Assembly (NCBI RefSeq): GCF_902150045.1
Contig: NZ_CABFVU010000004.1
Location: forward strand, 620,001 to 684,000
DNA length: 64,000 nucleotides
Direction of reading: 5' to 3'
Source of the DNA: Chitinophaga polysaccharea
GTDB taxonomy: Bacteria > Bacteroidota > Bacteroidia > Chitinophagales > Chitinophagaceae
Of this stretch, positions 37,601-45,269 are shown piece by piece. Each line of letters starts with the position of its first letter. Positions within the stretch are counted from its first letter, which is position 1. The notes beneath the pieces are model-generated. The model searched no databases. It was not told where the DNA came from and saw only the letters and a program-made list of their open reading frames with translations. The position numbers and the translations under genes were made by a program.

Positions 37601-38089
37601 TGCTTTGGTGGTAGTGCCAAGCGAGGTGCCTTTAACGTTGATACTTACACCGGGCAGCGGCTGGTTCTTATCATCCGTAACCATACCGGTGATGGTAGCG
37701 CGGGTTTGACGGGCCGTTTCTCCTTTTTCAGAAGAAATAACGATCAGGTTATTTTCCATTTCCCTGTATTGCAGACCGGAGTTCTCCAGCAATTTATTGA
37801 GTGCATCAGATACCTTTGCATTCTTTACAGAGAAATTCACCTTTTTGGTTAAGCAGGAGAGATCATAATTATATAAAAAACGAACTTTAGCCTTTTTCTC
37901 GATCACATTCAGGATAGTACGCAGTTCAACCTGTTCAAAGCTGGCGGTAATGCTTTGGCTGAATACTTTTGCTGCACTGACCTGCGACGCAGTAAAAAAA
38001 ATAATTAACATGGAAAGCTTCATACATAGAAGGAATTTAAGCAGACGTGGCATCATAACGCCTCTGGCAGGAGGTGCGTTTTTTTTCAT
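34637..38089 (-). CDS. SusC/RagA-type TonB-linked transporter with STN domain
   Basis: 1150 residues. After the signal sequence (MKLSMLIIFFTASQVSAA) come an STN domain at about 48-118 (FEQVELRTILNVIEKKAKVR; MENNLIVISSEKG), a carboxypeptidase-like domain (TGMVTDDKNQPLPGVSINVK), the plug (VVVVGYGTQKRQNVTGAIAS; LIVVDGNIVPPTAFGLLNAE; KDASSAAIYGSRGSNGVILV) and a barrel ending VTFGINVGF. It would import the oligosaccharide and also signal through its STN domain to the FecR protein coded upstream. Transcribed with SusD and two glycosidases. Confidence 0.95.
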   Translation of the reverse strand: MKKNAPPARGVMMPRLLKFLLCMKLSMLIIFFTASQVSAAKVFSQSITASFEQVELRTILNVIEKKAKVRFLYNYDLSCLTKKVNFSVKNAKVSDALNKLLENSGLQYREMENNLIVISSEKGETARQTRATITGMVTDDKNQPLPGVSINVKGTSLGTTTKADGHYTLNVPSVNDTLLFTYIGFAPQERALGGKTTLNVTLMAISSNLNDVVVVGYGTQKRQNVTGAIASVPMQEIRDMPVSNVASALQGKIAGVVVQQNSGSPGSTPSIKVRGFGSISAGSNPLIVVDGNIVPPTAFGLLNAEEIEKIDVLKDASSAAIYGSRGSNGVILVTTKRGRPGKTQMNLNVYSGFQQVTKKLDVLNAQQYAEFAKEAANNAYLDNVPGAQASDPNSVRPADYLRYRYPRGDLFDWFNYDDPAKVAALPDHNFQDLIFRTAPISNYQFSATGGSENVQYAVSAGYLTQDGIIKKSAMDRYTLRANVDIKATPKLRIGFNINPSYRVTQEVRSDGHWADNGIINAALSAIPMAPIYNPDGSYSSQTALAAPYNLPGITNPVANITEYNSDFSQTNLLSNVYAEYKFLPNLKYRISGNVNLYQNRRNAYTTSKMPLNQQLPPTAATGSAFSEQGLNWLVNQTLTYNVSFHDVHNLEVLAGTESNKLQYQSSNAAGNTFANDIVQTLNAAGQPASVSSQKTENATVSYFARIGYNYKTKYLLNVSVRRDGSSIFGPDNRFGTFPAASAGWRVTEEPFMKNLLLLSELKLRVSYGLSGNNSFNTYYPYVGSVGTTNYSFNNNLVTGLAISSLGNPGLKWERNQQLDAGIDIGLLQNRISISVDYYDRITKDLLLSVNVPTLTGFGSAYKNIGRLSNKGFEFGVNTYNLTGAFTWNTNINLSFNRNKVLALGPTGDPILSSSGVGETNITMIGQPIGSFYGYKQLGIFQDEADLHTNPHDNTTRPGDVKYEDVNKDGKIDAKDRTLIGNNQPDFIYSMNNTFSYKNIDLSISLQGTQGGKILNLSRRFFDNLEGSANNLAIVQDRWRSPSNPGNGTEPRANARTTGNNSAISSRWVEDGSYLRIQNISLGYKLPKSVINRLKLQQVRIYASAQNLYTWTKYLNFNPEVSNYEGPLTGGVDYGSYPLAKTVTFGINVGF

Positions 38090-38164
38090 AACTTTGTATT
38101 TATGGTTTAAAAAGGAAGAAACCCGTTGATTTTCCCGATCGGAGGTTTCTGATACATTAAACTT

Positions 38165-38192
38165 ATCGGGGAATGTTTCCGCATTTCCCGAT
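38165..38192 (-). other. Hairpin between fecR-like and susC-like genes (locus 3)
   Basis: On the minus strand ATCGGGA (38192-38186) can pair with TCCCCGAT (38172-38165) to form a stem of about 7 bp; a third copy of the arm (ATCGGGA at 38139-38133) offers an alternative partner. No T-run follows, so attenuation or mRNA processing is more likely than complete termination. Confidence 0.45.
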
Positions 38193-38204
38193 TTTTTTTG
38201 GCTG

Positions 38205-39287
38205 TTACTTGTAGATGTTTACTTCATTATTATCAATTTTAAACGTGAAAGGCAGCGATAGCTGCAATGCCGATAGTACTTCCGGAATATTTTCGTTTTC
38301 AAATCTTGCGTGGAACCTGTACCCGGCCACCGTGGAATCATTAATAGCTATTTTTACATTGAACCATCGTTCCATTTCGTTGGAAATTTCCTGGAAATTT
38401 TCCCCGTCAAAAACAAGTTTGTTATACACCCAGGCTGTTTCTGCCAAAGCAGTATCAGCGGCATTTTTTTTAAGGGAGGTTACTATCATGTTGCCAGGTG
38501 CCGCCTTAGGGAAGGGGTTGTCTGTATCAGCGGAAATGTTACCTGCTGTTCTGTTAATTACTACTTTCTCATGCGGATGAAGCAGCAATATGTCCTGCGG
38601 TTTATTGCCCGTTTTTGATACCTGTACCAATCCCCTGATCAGGGTAGCTTCCGTTCTTGTGTCTTCCGGGTAGCATTTCACATTAAAAGCGGTGCCCAGT
38701 ACTTTTATATTGATATCGTGGGTGTGAACAATAAAAGGACGCCCGGGATTTTTGGCTACATCAAAATAAGCTTCTCCTTCTAACTCCACTTCGCGGAGGG
38801 AATCCGTAAAATTGGCGGGATAACTGATCCTGCTTCCTGAATTAAGCCATACAATGCTTCCATCAGGCAATAGCAATCTTGATTTGGCGCCGGGTTTGGC
38901 AATGGTTTCTATACGCGATGCCACCGGGGCTTCCTGCCGGTTCCGGTATACTTTTACATACAACCATGAAAAAAAGAGTAATCCGGAAAGAACGGCGGCG
39001 ATGGAAAGGAGGTTACGGATATAATGTGTTTGTTTTTCATATACCGGTTCAGGCTCCTTTGTTTCCGCGGCCGCTGCGTCCAGGATATGGCGGAAATGTG
39101 TTTCAGGATCCGCGTCTTCACCGGTAGCGGGGGAAAGGGAAGTGGTCCAGTAATCCGCTAAAATAGAAAGCAGATAGGCGTCTGCAGGATGCTCCTTCAA
39201 AAGCATATCCAGCTCCTTTATCTCTTCGGGAGTTGCTTCTCCCGATAATTTCCTGGCAATTAACTGAGTAACCCGTTCTTTATGCAT
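38205..39287 (-). CDS. FecR-family anti-sigma factor
   Basis: 360 residues: cytoplasmic sigma-holding part (RKLSGEATPEEIKELDMLLK), one membrane segment at about 90-110 (IRNLLSIAAVLSGLLFFSWL), a periplasmic FecR domain (KSRLLLPDGSIVWLNSGSRI; REVELEGEAYFDVAKNPGRP; INIKVLGTAFNVKCY) and a C-terminal DUF4974-type domain (LVFDGENFQEISNEMERWFN; FHARFENENIPEVLSALQLS). It lies 59 bases after the sigma factor gene and before SusC, the canonical order. Confidence 0.93.
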   Translation of the reverse strand: MHKERVTQLIARKLSGEATPEEIKELDMLLKEHPADAYLLSILADYWTTSLSPATGEDADPETHFRHILDAAAAETKEPEPVYEKQTHYIRNLLSIAAVLSGLLFFSWLYVKVYRNRQEAPVASRIETIAKPGAKSRLLLPDGSIVWLNSGSRISYPANFTDSLREVELEGEAYFDVAKNPGRPFIVHTHDINIKVLGTAFNVKCYPEDTRTEATLIRGLVQVSKTGNKPQDILLLHPHEKVVINRTAGNISADTDNPFPKAAPGNMIVTSLKKNAADTALAETAWVYNKLVFDGENFQEISNEMERWFNVKIAINDSTVAGYRFHARFENENIPEVLSALQLSLPFTFKIDNNEVNIYK

Positions 39288-39346
39288 TGGACCTTAATTA
39301 ATGATAAAGACAGGAAAATAAAACGATGACCTTAAGGCCGGGTAAA

Positions 39347-39946
39347 TTATTTTTTTACCGGCTTCTGCGGGAAGGCGGTAAAATGCGCCTGCACCTTTTC
39401 GGAGATGCGCTTAACGGCAATCACCATCTGGGCGTCAACGGTGTTTATTGTGAGATTCAGGATTTCAGCTACATCCCTGTAACGGAGGCCGTCTTCCCGT
39501 ACCAGCTTAAAGATCATTTTACACCTGGGAGGAAGGGACTCTACCGCGGAAGTAATTTTGGCCAGTAGCTCGGCACTGATCATTTTTTCGTCGGGCGACT
39601 GGTCACGGCTTAACTCGATATCAATATCATTAAAGGGTTCTGTTATTTGCCGGTGGGCTTTGGAAGACAGATAGTTGAGCGCGTTGTTTTTTACCGCTAC
39701 ATACAAATACACACGGATATTGGAAATGGAGGGCGCCTTCTCTCTTTGTTTCCATATCTTAATAAATACATCATTCACTATCTCCGCAGCAGCTTCCTTT
39801 GTTTTAACGATAGAATAGGCAAACTGGTTAAGCCGGGGGCTGTAATACTCGAATACCCGCCGGAATGCCTGTTCATCGCCATCCCCGATGCGCTGAAGCT
39901 CCGCAAAGGACTCCTCATTCATATGATCTGAAATATTTTCCGGCAA
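39347..39946 (-). CDS. ECF-type RNA polymerase sigma-70 factor
   Basis: 199 residues with region 2 at about 20-90 (FRRVFEYYSPRLNQFAYSIV; AAEIVNDVFIKIWKQREKAP) and region 4 at about 130-185 (LPPRCKMIFKLVREDGLRYR; LNLTINTVDAQMVIAVKRIS). First gene of the minus-strand glycan locus, directly before its FecR gene. Likely released by FecR when SusC binds substrate, then driving the SusC-onward promoter. Confidence 0.93.
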   Translation of the reverse strand: MPENISDHMNEESFAELQRIGDGDEQAFRRVFEYYSPRLNQFAYSIVKTKEAAAEIVNDVFIKIWKQREKAPSISNIRVYLYVAVKNNALNYLSSKAHRQITEPFNDIDIELSRDQSPDEKMISAELLAKITSAVESLPPRCKMIFKLVREDGLRYRDVAEILNLTINTVDAQMVIAVKRISEKVQAHFTAFPQKPVKK

Positions 39947-40379
39947 TCGATTGTAATAATTTTGATTGATAAATATAAAATCAGCGATTTTCCCGGTAGA
40001 ACCGGGAAGCAGCCCGTAATATTTGCTTGGAATGTTTTGTTATGCGAAACTCAAAGTAAGTAATTTTTTGTTAAACGTGCTACAGCATGACCGGGATATT
40101 ATTCAGGATCCAGGTATACCGGCGATACGCACTACAGCTCATTTTCACACAGAAAAAGGCCGCTTCGGGCAAAAAGCGGGCAGGTATAGCGCTTAAAAAT
40201 ACAACGTATAAATAAATTTAATGTGTAATTGTGTTGTTCTAAGATAAGTTTAAGAAAGGCTCTCCGCAAATATCCCCCAAACTGCTACGAATATGAAATG
40301 CAACCACTCAAAAATACATCCGCCCGCTTTCAACCCGATGACACCACCTAATTTTAGACCAGATTAAAAATTTAACCAC
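39947..40379. other. Divergent regulatory region between glycan locus and RiPP operon
   Basis: 433 bases without a gene; it must hold the promoters of the sigma factor (minus) and of the peptide-precursor operon (plus). Visible elements are a perfect inverted repeat TTCCCGGT-AGA-ACCGGGAA at 39990-40008 and a CCGCTT...AAGCGG stem at 40160-40179. TAAGTTTA near 40245 is one base off the TAnnTTTG box. No promoter can be fixed with certainty. Confidence 0.4.
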
Positions 40380-40553
40380 ATGAAACAGTTAGAAAAATTG
40401 GTTGCCAAAAAGGTAACATCTCCGGAAACGGTGAAGGGCGGCAGATTAGCTCTGATGGAATTTGCCCTCGAAGACCAGGAAAGAACCACTGAAAACTATG
40501 CTTCCTGGAACGGACAGCATTGGGTAACAGACACCCGGAATGACCCTAAGTAA
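40380..40553 (+). CDS. KGG-leader RiPP precursor peptide 1
   Basis: 57 residues. The leader MKQLEKLVAKKVTSPETVKGG has the L.KL..KKV pattern and double glycine of the Bacteroidota natural-product precursor family cut by C39 peptidase exporters. The predicted core, about 36 residues after the GG, starts RLALMEFALEDQ, is rich in Glu, Asp, Thr and Lys, includes TTENYASWNGQHW and ends TRNDPK. It has no Cys. Side-chain carboxylates and hydroxyls or lysine are what ATP-grasp maturases join, and such an enzyme is encoded 300 bases downstream. It shares its leader and the following GGR...EF.L with precursor 2. Confidence 0.82.
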   Translation: MKQLEKLVAKKVTSPETVKGGRLALMEFALEDQERTTENYASWNGQHWVTDTRNDPK

Positions 40554-40587
40554 CCCACAACGTAAACCACAAAAAAAATTAAAAACT

Positions 40588-40776
40588 ATGGACAAGTTGC
40601 AAAAACTGAACGCAAAGAAAGTTGAATCCCTGGAAGCAATTAAAGGTGGCAGAGCTATGTTAGCAGAGTTCTCCCTTGATGCAGGAGATGCTGCAGGCAC
40701 TACTGTTCACACGCCGACCCATTATTCAGGTCCGGATGTTTATCTGTGCGATCACAAGCCAGATCCCCAAAAATAG
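40588..40776 (+). CDS. KGG-leader RiPP precursor peptide 2
   Basis: 62 residues starting at ATG 40588 (MDKLQKLNAKKVESLEAIKGG); an in-frame ATG at 40540 overlaps precursor 1 and would add residues unlike a leader. The leader is closely similar to that of precursor 1. The core begins RAMLAEFSLDAGDAAGTTVH, continues with TPTHYSGPDVYL and has one Cys near the end, before DHKPDPQK. The Thr-rich TTVHTPTHY stretch and the acidic residues are candidate cross-link sites for the ATP-grasp enzyme. A strong stem-loop follows. Confidence 0.85.
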   Translation: MDKLQKLNAKKVESLEAIKGGRAMLAEFSLDAGDAAGTTVHTPTHYSGPDVYLCDHKPDPQK

Positions 40777-40805
40777 CTCCTTCCGCCATTAGGACCGGAA
40801 ACACG

Positions 40806-40833
40806 AGGACTGCCGGCAATAACCGGCAGTCCT
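40806..40833 (+). terminator. Stem-loop between precursor and maturase genes
   Basis: AGGACTGCCGG-CAATAA-CCGGCAGTCCT: a perfect 11-bp stem with a 6-base loop, 23 bases before the maturase start. There is only a short T-containing tail, so partial read-through is expected; this would yield more precursor than enzyme. Confidence 0.7.
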
Positions 40834-40855
40834 TACTACCAGTAACTAACGTACC

Positions 40856-41830
40856 ATGTCCCAACAGATCCTCATATTAAGTCAATCGCACCTGGAAGGC
40901 ACCACAGATCATGTTTGCCAGTGGCTCGGCCACCTGGGCATACCCTACCTGCGGATGAATGGGGAGGACTTGTTCGATATGCAACACCTGGGCGATTTGC
41001 CCGGAAACGACGAGATAGCAGTGGTTTGGTACCGGAGAAAGATCAGCAGCTTCCCGGTGAAGTACAGTCTTAAGCAGGCAGACTTCCAAACGCAATACAC
41101 TCTGAAACGCTTCCTGGCAGACGAATTCAACGGCCTTCATTCATTGCTGTTCTACACCATTGACCGGCAAAAATGGTTGAATGACCCCATTACAGAAGAT
41201 AACCTGAACAAGTTGCACGTATTGGCCCTCGCCCGCAAATGCGGTATCAGCACGCCTTTCACGGAGGTGGTAACCACCAGGGCAGCAATTGCACAATTGC
41301 TGGAAAACTACCATGAGATCATTGTAAAGCCCGTTAGTGAATGCATTTTTCTTGAAGATACTGCAGGCGGGCAATACAAGATGCTCACAAAAACCATTCA
41401 CCAAAACAACCTGCAACTGGTGCCCGAAAAATTTTTCCCTTCGCTGGTCCAGGAAAAAATTACCAAGAAGTTCGAGATCCGTACTTTTTACCTGGATGGT
41501 GAATGCCATTCCATGGCTATCTTTTCACAAAATAACCGGAAAACAAAAGATGATTTCCGGAATTACGACAACCAGCGGCCCAACAGAACAGTGCCTTACA
41601 AACTGCCGGCCGCCCTGGAATTTAAGCTGGGCCAGCTGATGAAATTACTGTGTTTCCGCACAGGCTCCATTGACCTGATGGTGGATATGCAGGGGAATTA
41701 CCACTTCCTCGAAATTAACCCCGAAGGCCAGTTCGGCATGGTATCTTATCCCTGCAACTATTACCTGGAAAGGAAAGTAGCACAGCTGCTCAGTAAAAGC
41801 ATCTCTCATGAAAAAGAAATTTACCAGTAA
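40856..41830 (+). CDS. gwsG: ATP-grasp peptide maturase of a grasp-with-spasm system
   Basis: 324 residues of the RimK-like ATP-grasp fold used by graspetide (omega-ester/amide) RiPP systems. The N-terminal pre-ATP domain starts ILILSQSHLEGTTDHVCQWL. ATP-binding parts are EIIVKPVSECIFLEDTAGG and FPSLVQEKITKKFEIRTFYL. The metal-binding C-terminal block is GSIDLMVDMQGNYHFLEINP. It would use ATP to activate acidic side chains of the precursor core and join them to Thr/Ser or Lys. The neighbouring SPASM protein gene, KGG-leader precursors and exporter fit the TIGR 'grasp-with-spasm' pairing. Symbol follows that naming; the assignment is from memory of the family. Confidence 0.85.
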   Translation: MSQQILILSQSHLEGTTDHVCQWLGHLGIPYLRMNGEDLFDMQHLGDLPGNDEIAVVWYRRKISSFPVKYSLKQADFQTQYTLKRFLADEFNGLHSLLFYTIDRQKWLNDPITEDNLNKLHVLALARKCGISTPFTEVVTTRAAIAQLLENYHEIIVKPVSECIFLEDTAGGQYKMLTKTIHQNNLQLVPEKFFPSLVQEKITKKFEIRTFYLDGECHSMAIFSQNNRKTKDDFRNYDNQRPNRTVPYKLPAALEFKLGQLMKLLCFRTGSIDLMVDMQGNYHFLEINPEGQFGMVSYPCNYYLERKVAQLLSKSISHEKEIYQ

Positions 41831-41987
41831 CCTGAAAGAGAAGGAAGGATTGCCCTTATCACTGTATTTCCTGGAAAAAAATAACGGACAGCAGAACATG
41901 CCAATCCTCAAGTTTGAAAAAGCCCGGAAAATAAAGTCCGAAGGATACGAGCTGTTTAATTTTTATAAAGTGATTTCCAAATTCTGA
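41808..41987 (+). CDS. 59-residue basic protein of unknown function, overlapping gwsG
   Basis: ATG at 41808 lies 23 bases inside the end of the ATP-grasp gene; the frame closes at 41985-41987, two bases before the SPASM gene start. The peptide begins MKKKFTSNLKEKEGLPLSLY, contains KFEKARKIKSEG, and ends YKVISKF; it is very lysine-rich and has no double glycine, Cys or membrane segment. The tight fit between the two maturase genes, with overlap on one side and a two-base gap on the other, is strong evidence that it is translated. It could be a small accessory or leader-recognition protein. I do not recognise the family. Confidence 0.65.
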   Translation: MKKKFTSNLKEKEGLPLSLYFLEKNNGQQNMPILKFEKARKIKSEGYELFNFYKVISKF

Positions 41988-41989
41988 TC

Positions 41990-43060
41990 ATGGAATATTT
42001 TAATTTATACGCAAACTGCCAGCTCGTAAAGGGCGCCCGCATGTCGCTGCTGTGCGATCTGCAGATGCGCAGATTTTATCATATCCCAAACGATACGGCC
42101 GATGTGCTCCTGTTCCTGCAACAGCATTCCATAGAAGAATGCATGGCGCATTACGGGGAGGATAACCGGGAGGCCATTACCGGCTACATCAGTTTCCTGC
42201 TCAGTAAGGAACTGGGCTTTAAGGATAACCGGCTGGTACCTGAATTAACGCCCCTGGATCTCAGCTGGGACAGGTACTCGGATATCACCAATGTGATTAT
42301 TGAGTTTAATGAAGATATCAGCTATACCGGGGATTTTTTCCGGGAACTGTTTGACCTCCATGTACAGGGACTGGAGATCAGGTGTTACCATAAAACGGAT
42401 CTGGACAGGATCCGTGAATTATTGGAAGTGTTCAACGGCACTACCCTCAAGTTCATCAAACTGGTGCTTCCCTATGAAGCAACATTGGCCCTGCCTGCAC
42501 TGGATAAGCTGGTGAAAAAGTATCCGCGTGTGAGATCATTGCTGATACATTCTTCACCGGCAGACAAGCTCGAAAAAATATTCGATGGTTCCGTACCGGT
42601 GGTTTTTTTCAGCAGCAATATCAATTCCTGCCTGGCCTGCGGGGAGATCCGCGCGGACTATTTCATGTCTAATATGGAACTGTTCACCGAAAGCCAGCAC
42701 TTTAACACCTGCCTGAACAGGAAGCTGAGCATAGATGGGAATGGGTATATTAAAAACTGTCCTTCCTTACCGGAAAGCTTCGGGCATGTCACTAAAACAT
42801 CTGTACGGGAAGTACTGGATAATAAAGCATTTCAACGGTATGGGAAGATCCGTAAAGATGAAATAACCGTTTGCAAAGATTGTGAGTTCCGGCATGTATG
42901 CACTGATTGCAGGGCATATGTGGAAGATCCGCAGGATATGTATTCCAGGCCGCTGAAATGCGGCTATGATCCGTACACCAACAGCTGGGAAAACTGGGCG
43001 GAGAACCCGCTGAAGCAATCCGCCATTGCCTGGTATGGGCTGGAAGAGATAATAAAATAA
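41990..43060 (+). CDS. gwsS: SPASM-domain peptide maturase of a grasp-with-spasm system
   Basis: 356 residues. The C-terminal half has a cysteine pattern fit for iron-sulphur clusters as in SPASM domains: Cys214-x2-Cys217, Cys241, Cys257, then Cys295-x2-Cys298-x5-Cys304-x2-Cys307 and Cys324. The middle segments DGNGYIKNCPSLPESFGHV and CKDCEFRHVCTDCRAYVEDP match SPASM sequences. The N-terminal half (LLCDLQMRRFYHIPNDTADV) lacks the CxxxCxxC motif of a radical-SAM core, the hallmark of this odd group. Its chemistry is unknown to me; it may modify or present the precursor to the ATP-grasp enzyme. One base separates it from the exporter gene. Confidence 0.85.
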   Translation: MEYFNLYANCQLVKGARMSLLCDLQMRRFYHIPNDTADVLLFLQQHSIEECMAHYGEDNREAITGYISFLLSKELGFKDNRLVPELTPLDLSWDRYSDITNVIIEFNEDISYTGDFFRELFDLHVQGLEIRCYHKTDLDRIRELLEVFNGTTLKFIKLVLPYEATLALPALDKLVKKYPRVRSLLIHSSPADKLEKIFDGSVPVVFFSSNINSCLACGEIRADYFMSNMELFTESQHFNTCLNRKLSIDGNGYIKNCPSLPESFGHVTKTSVREVLDNKAFQRYGKIRKDEITVCKDCEFRHVCTDCRAYVEDPQDMYSRPLKCGYDPYTNSWENWAENPLKQSAIAWYGLEEIIK

Positions 43061-43061
43061 T

Positions 43062-45269
43062 ATGAAGCTGAAAGCATTCCCTTTTTATATGCAGCCGGAC
43101 GGGAAGGATTGTGGTCCTACCTGTATAAAAATTATCAGTAAGCATTACGGCAGGTTAACGGAAATAGAAACGATCCGGTCGCTGGCAGAAACCACGCGGG
43201 AGGGGAGCTCTTTACTGGGCCTGTCGGCAGCTGCAGAGGGATTAGGCTTTAAGTCGCTGGCCGTAAAGATCGATTTCCTCACCCTGGTGGAAGAGGCGCC
43301 ACTGCCCTGTATCTGCCACTGGGGGCAACAGCATTTCGTGGTAGTTTACAAAGTGAAGAAGTCTGGCAGGGATACCATTGTGTATGTTTCCGATCCTGCC
43401 TATGGCCTCCTTAAATATACGCAGCAGGAGTTTATAGATGGATGGATAGGAAGGGGAAAGAATGAGCGGGATGAGGAAGGTATTGCCCTGCTGCTGGATC
43501 CTACTCCCGGGTTTTATGAAGCAGATGCAGCAGCGCCGCGGAGCAGGAAGGATTTTTCTTTCCTGTTTGGTTATTTCTCCCGGTACAAAAAACTGATTGC
43601 ACAGCTGGCCATCGGGCTTTTAGCGGGAAGCATACTGTCGCTGATTTTTCCCTTTCTCACACAAAGCATTGTAGACATAGGTATCCAGAACCATGACCTG
43701 AACTTTATTTACCTGGTGTTACTGGCACAGGTAATGTTGTTTATGGGTAGAATGGGGATAGACATTGTGCGCAGCTGGATCTTACTGCATCTTTCCAGCC
43801 GGATCAATATTTCTATTGTGTCCGACTTCTTCATAAAACTTATGAAATTGCCGATCAGCTATTTTGATACCCGGATGACAGGCGATATTATGCAGCGAAT
43901 TAATGATCACCAGCGGATAGAGCAACTGCTGACCAATTCTTCCCTGAATACCCTTTTCTCACTGGTGAACCTGGTTATTTTCAGCGTGGTGCTGCTACTG
44001 TACGATTACCGATTATTCCTGATCTACCTGCTGGGCGCGGTTTTATCGGTGGGATGGATTTCTTTTTTCCTGAAGAAGAGAAAAGAACTGGATTATAAAC
44101 GTTTTTCGCAGTTATCACAGGAGCAGAGTAAAGTGATTGAACTGGTGAATGGGATGCAGGAGATCAAAATGCACAACGCAGAGAAACAGATGCGCTGGGG
44201 CTGGGAGTTTATGCAGGTGAAACTGTTTAAGATCCAGATCAGGGCGTTGTCGCTGGAGCAGTGGCAAACAGTGGGGTCGAATTTTATTAACCAGATGAAA
44301 GACATCTTCGTGAGCTTCCTTGCCGCCAAACTGGTGCTGGATGGCAATCTTACCCTGGGGATGATGCTGGCTGTACAGTATATCATTGGCCAGCTGAACG
44401 GACCGCTGATACAACTGATGGATTTTGTAAAGCAGCTGCAGGACGCAAAAATATCGCTGGAGCGGTTGGGAGAGATCCATGATAAAGAAGATGAGGAACG
44501 CCCCGGGATACAAACCGCAGCGGAAATACCCGAACAGGATATAGTGCTGAACAATGTTTCCTTCCGGTACACAGGCGCCGGCGCACCCGTGTTTGAGCAC
44601 CTGAGCCTGCGTATTCCCCACCGTAAAACCACCGCTATTGTAGGCGCCAGCGGTAGTGGTAAAACCACCCTGCTAAAGCTGCTGATGAAATTCTATGAGC
44701 CCGGGGAAGGTGAAGTGAAGATCGGGAATGTACAGTTGCAGCATATTTCGGCGCGGTACTGGCGTGATCGGTGTGGGGTAGTAATGCAGGAGGGATATGT
44801 GTTCAATGACACCATCGCTAAAAACATCGCTGTAGGCGCAGATGATATTAACCGGCAGCAGCTCAGGAAAGCCGTGGATGTGGCCTGTATCAGGGATTTC
44901 GTGGAAAGCCTGCCACTGAGTTATAATTCAAAGATCGGTAACGAAGGAATCGGTATCAGCGGGGGGCAGAAACAACGGCTCTTTATTGCCAGGGCAGTAT
45001 ATAAATCGCCGGAATTTATATTTTTTGACGAAGCCACCAGCGCACTGGACGCCAATACAGAAAAAGCCATCATGGGCAACCTGGAGCATTTCCTGAAAGG
45101 AAAAACGGCTGTTATCATCGCCCACCGGTTATCGACCGTGAAAAATGCAGATAAGATCATAGTACTGGATAAAGGAAAAGTAGTGGAAGAAGGAAGTCAT
45201 GATGAACTGGTATCACTCCGCCAGGAATATTACAGGCTGGTAAAAAATCAACTAGAACTTGGAAACTAA
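43062..45269 (+). CDS. Peptidase C39-containing ABC exporter (PCAT)
   Basis: 735 residues in three parts. The N-terminal C39 peptidase (1-145) has its Cys17 nucleophile in DGKDCGPTCIKI, His in HWGQQHFVVVYKV and Asp in VSDPAYG; it cuts after double glycine. The membrane part (about 160-450) has several segments (LIAQLAIGLLAGSILSLIFP; LIYLLGAVLSVGWISFFL). The nucleotide-binding domain has Walker A GASGSGKTTLLK, signature GISGGQKQRL and Walker B FIFFDEATSALD. It would remove the KGG leader and export the core peptide. The HlyD gene overlaps its end by 11 bases. Confidence 0.95.
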   Translation: MKLKAFPFYMQPDGKDCGPTCIKIISKHYGRLTEIETIRSLAETTREGSSLLGLSAAAEGLGFKSLAVKIDFLTLVEEAPLPCICHWGQQHFVVVYKVKKSGRDTIVYVSDPAYGLLKYTQQEFIDGWIGRGKNERDEEGIALLLDPTPGFYEADAAAPRSRKDFSFLFGYFSRYKKLIAQLAIGLLAGSILSLIFPFLTQSIVDIGIQNHDLNFIYLVLLAQVMLFMGRMGIDIVRSWILLHLSSRINISIVSDFFIKLMKLPISYFDTRMTGDIMQRINDHQRIEQLLTNSSLNTLFSLVNLVIFSVVLLLYDYRLFLIYLLGAVLSVGWISFFLKKRKELDYKRFSQLSQEQSKVIELVNGMQEIKMHNAEKQMRWGWEFMQVKLFKIQIRALSLEQWQTVGSNFINQMKDIFVSFLAAKLVLDGNLTLGMMLAVQYIIGQLNGPLIQLMDFVKQLQDAKISLERLGEIHDKEDEERPGIQTAAEIPEQDIVLNNVSFRYTGAGAPVFEHLSLRIPHRKTTAIVGASGSGKTTLLKLLMKFYEPGEGEVKIGNVQLQHISARYWRDRCGVVMQEGYVFNDTIAKNIAVGADDINRQQLRKAVDVACIRDFVESLPLSYNSKIGNEGIGISGGQKQRLFIARAVYKSPEFIFFDEATSALDANTEKAIMGNLEHFLKGKTAVIIAHRLSTVKNADKIIVLDKGKVVEEGSHDELVSLRQEYYRLVKNQLELGN

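Noticed and set aside
40540..40587. ATG at 40540 as start of precursor 2
   Set aside because: It overlaps the end of precursor 1 and adds residues unlike a KGG leader; ATG 40588 gives a leader that aligns with precursor 1.
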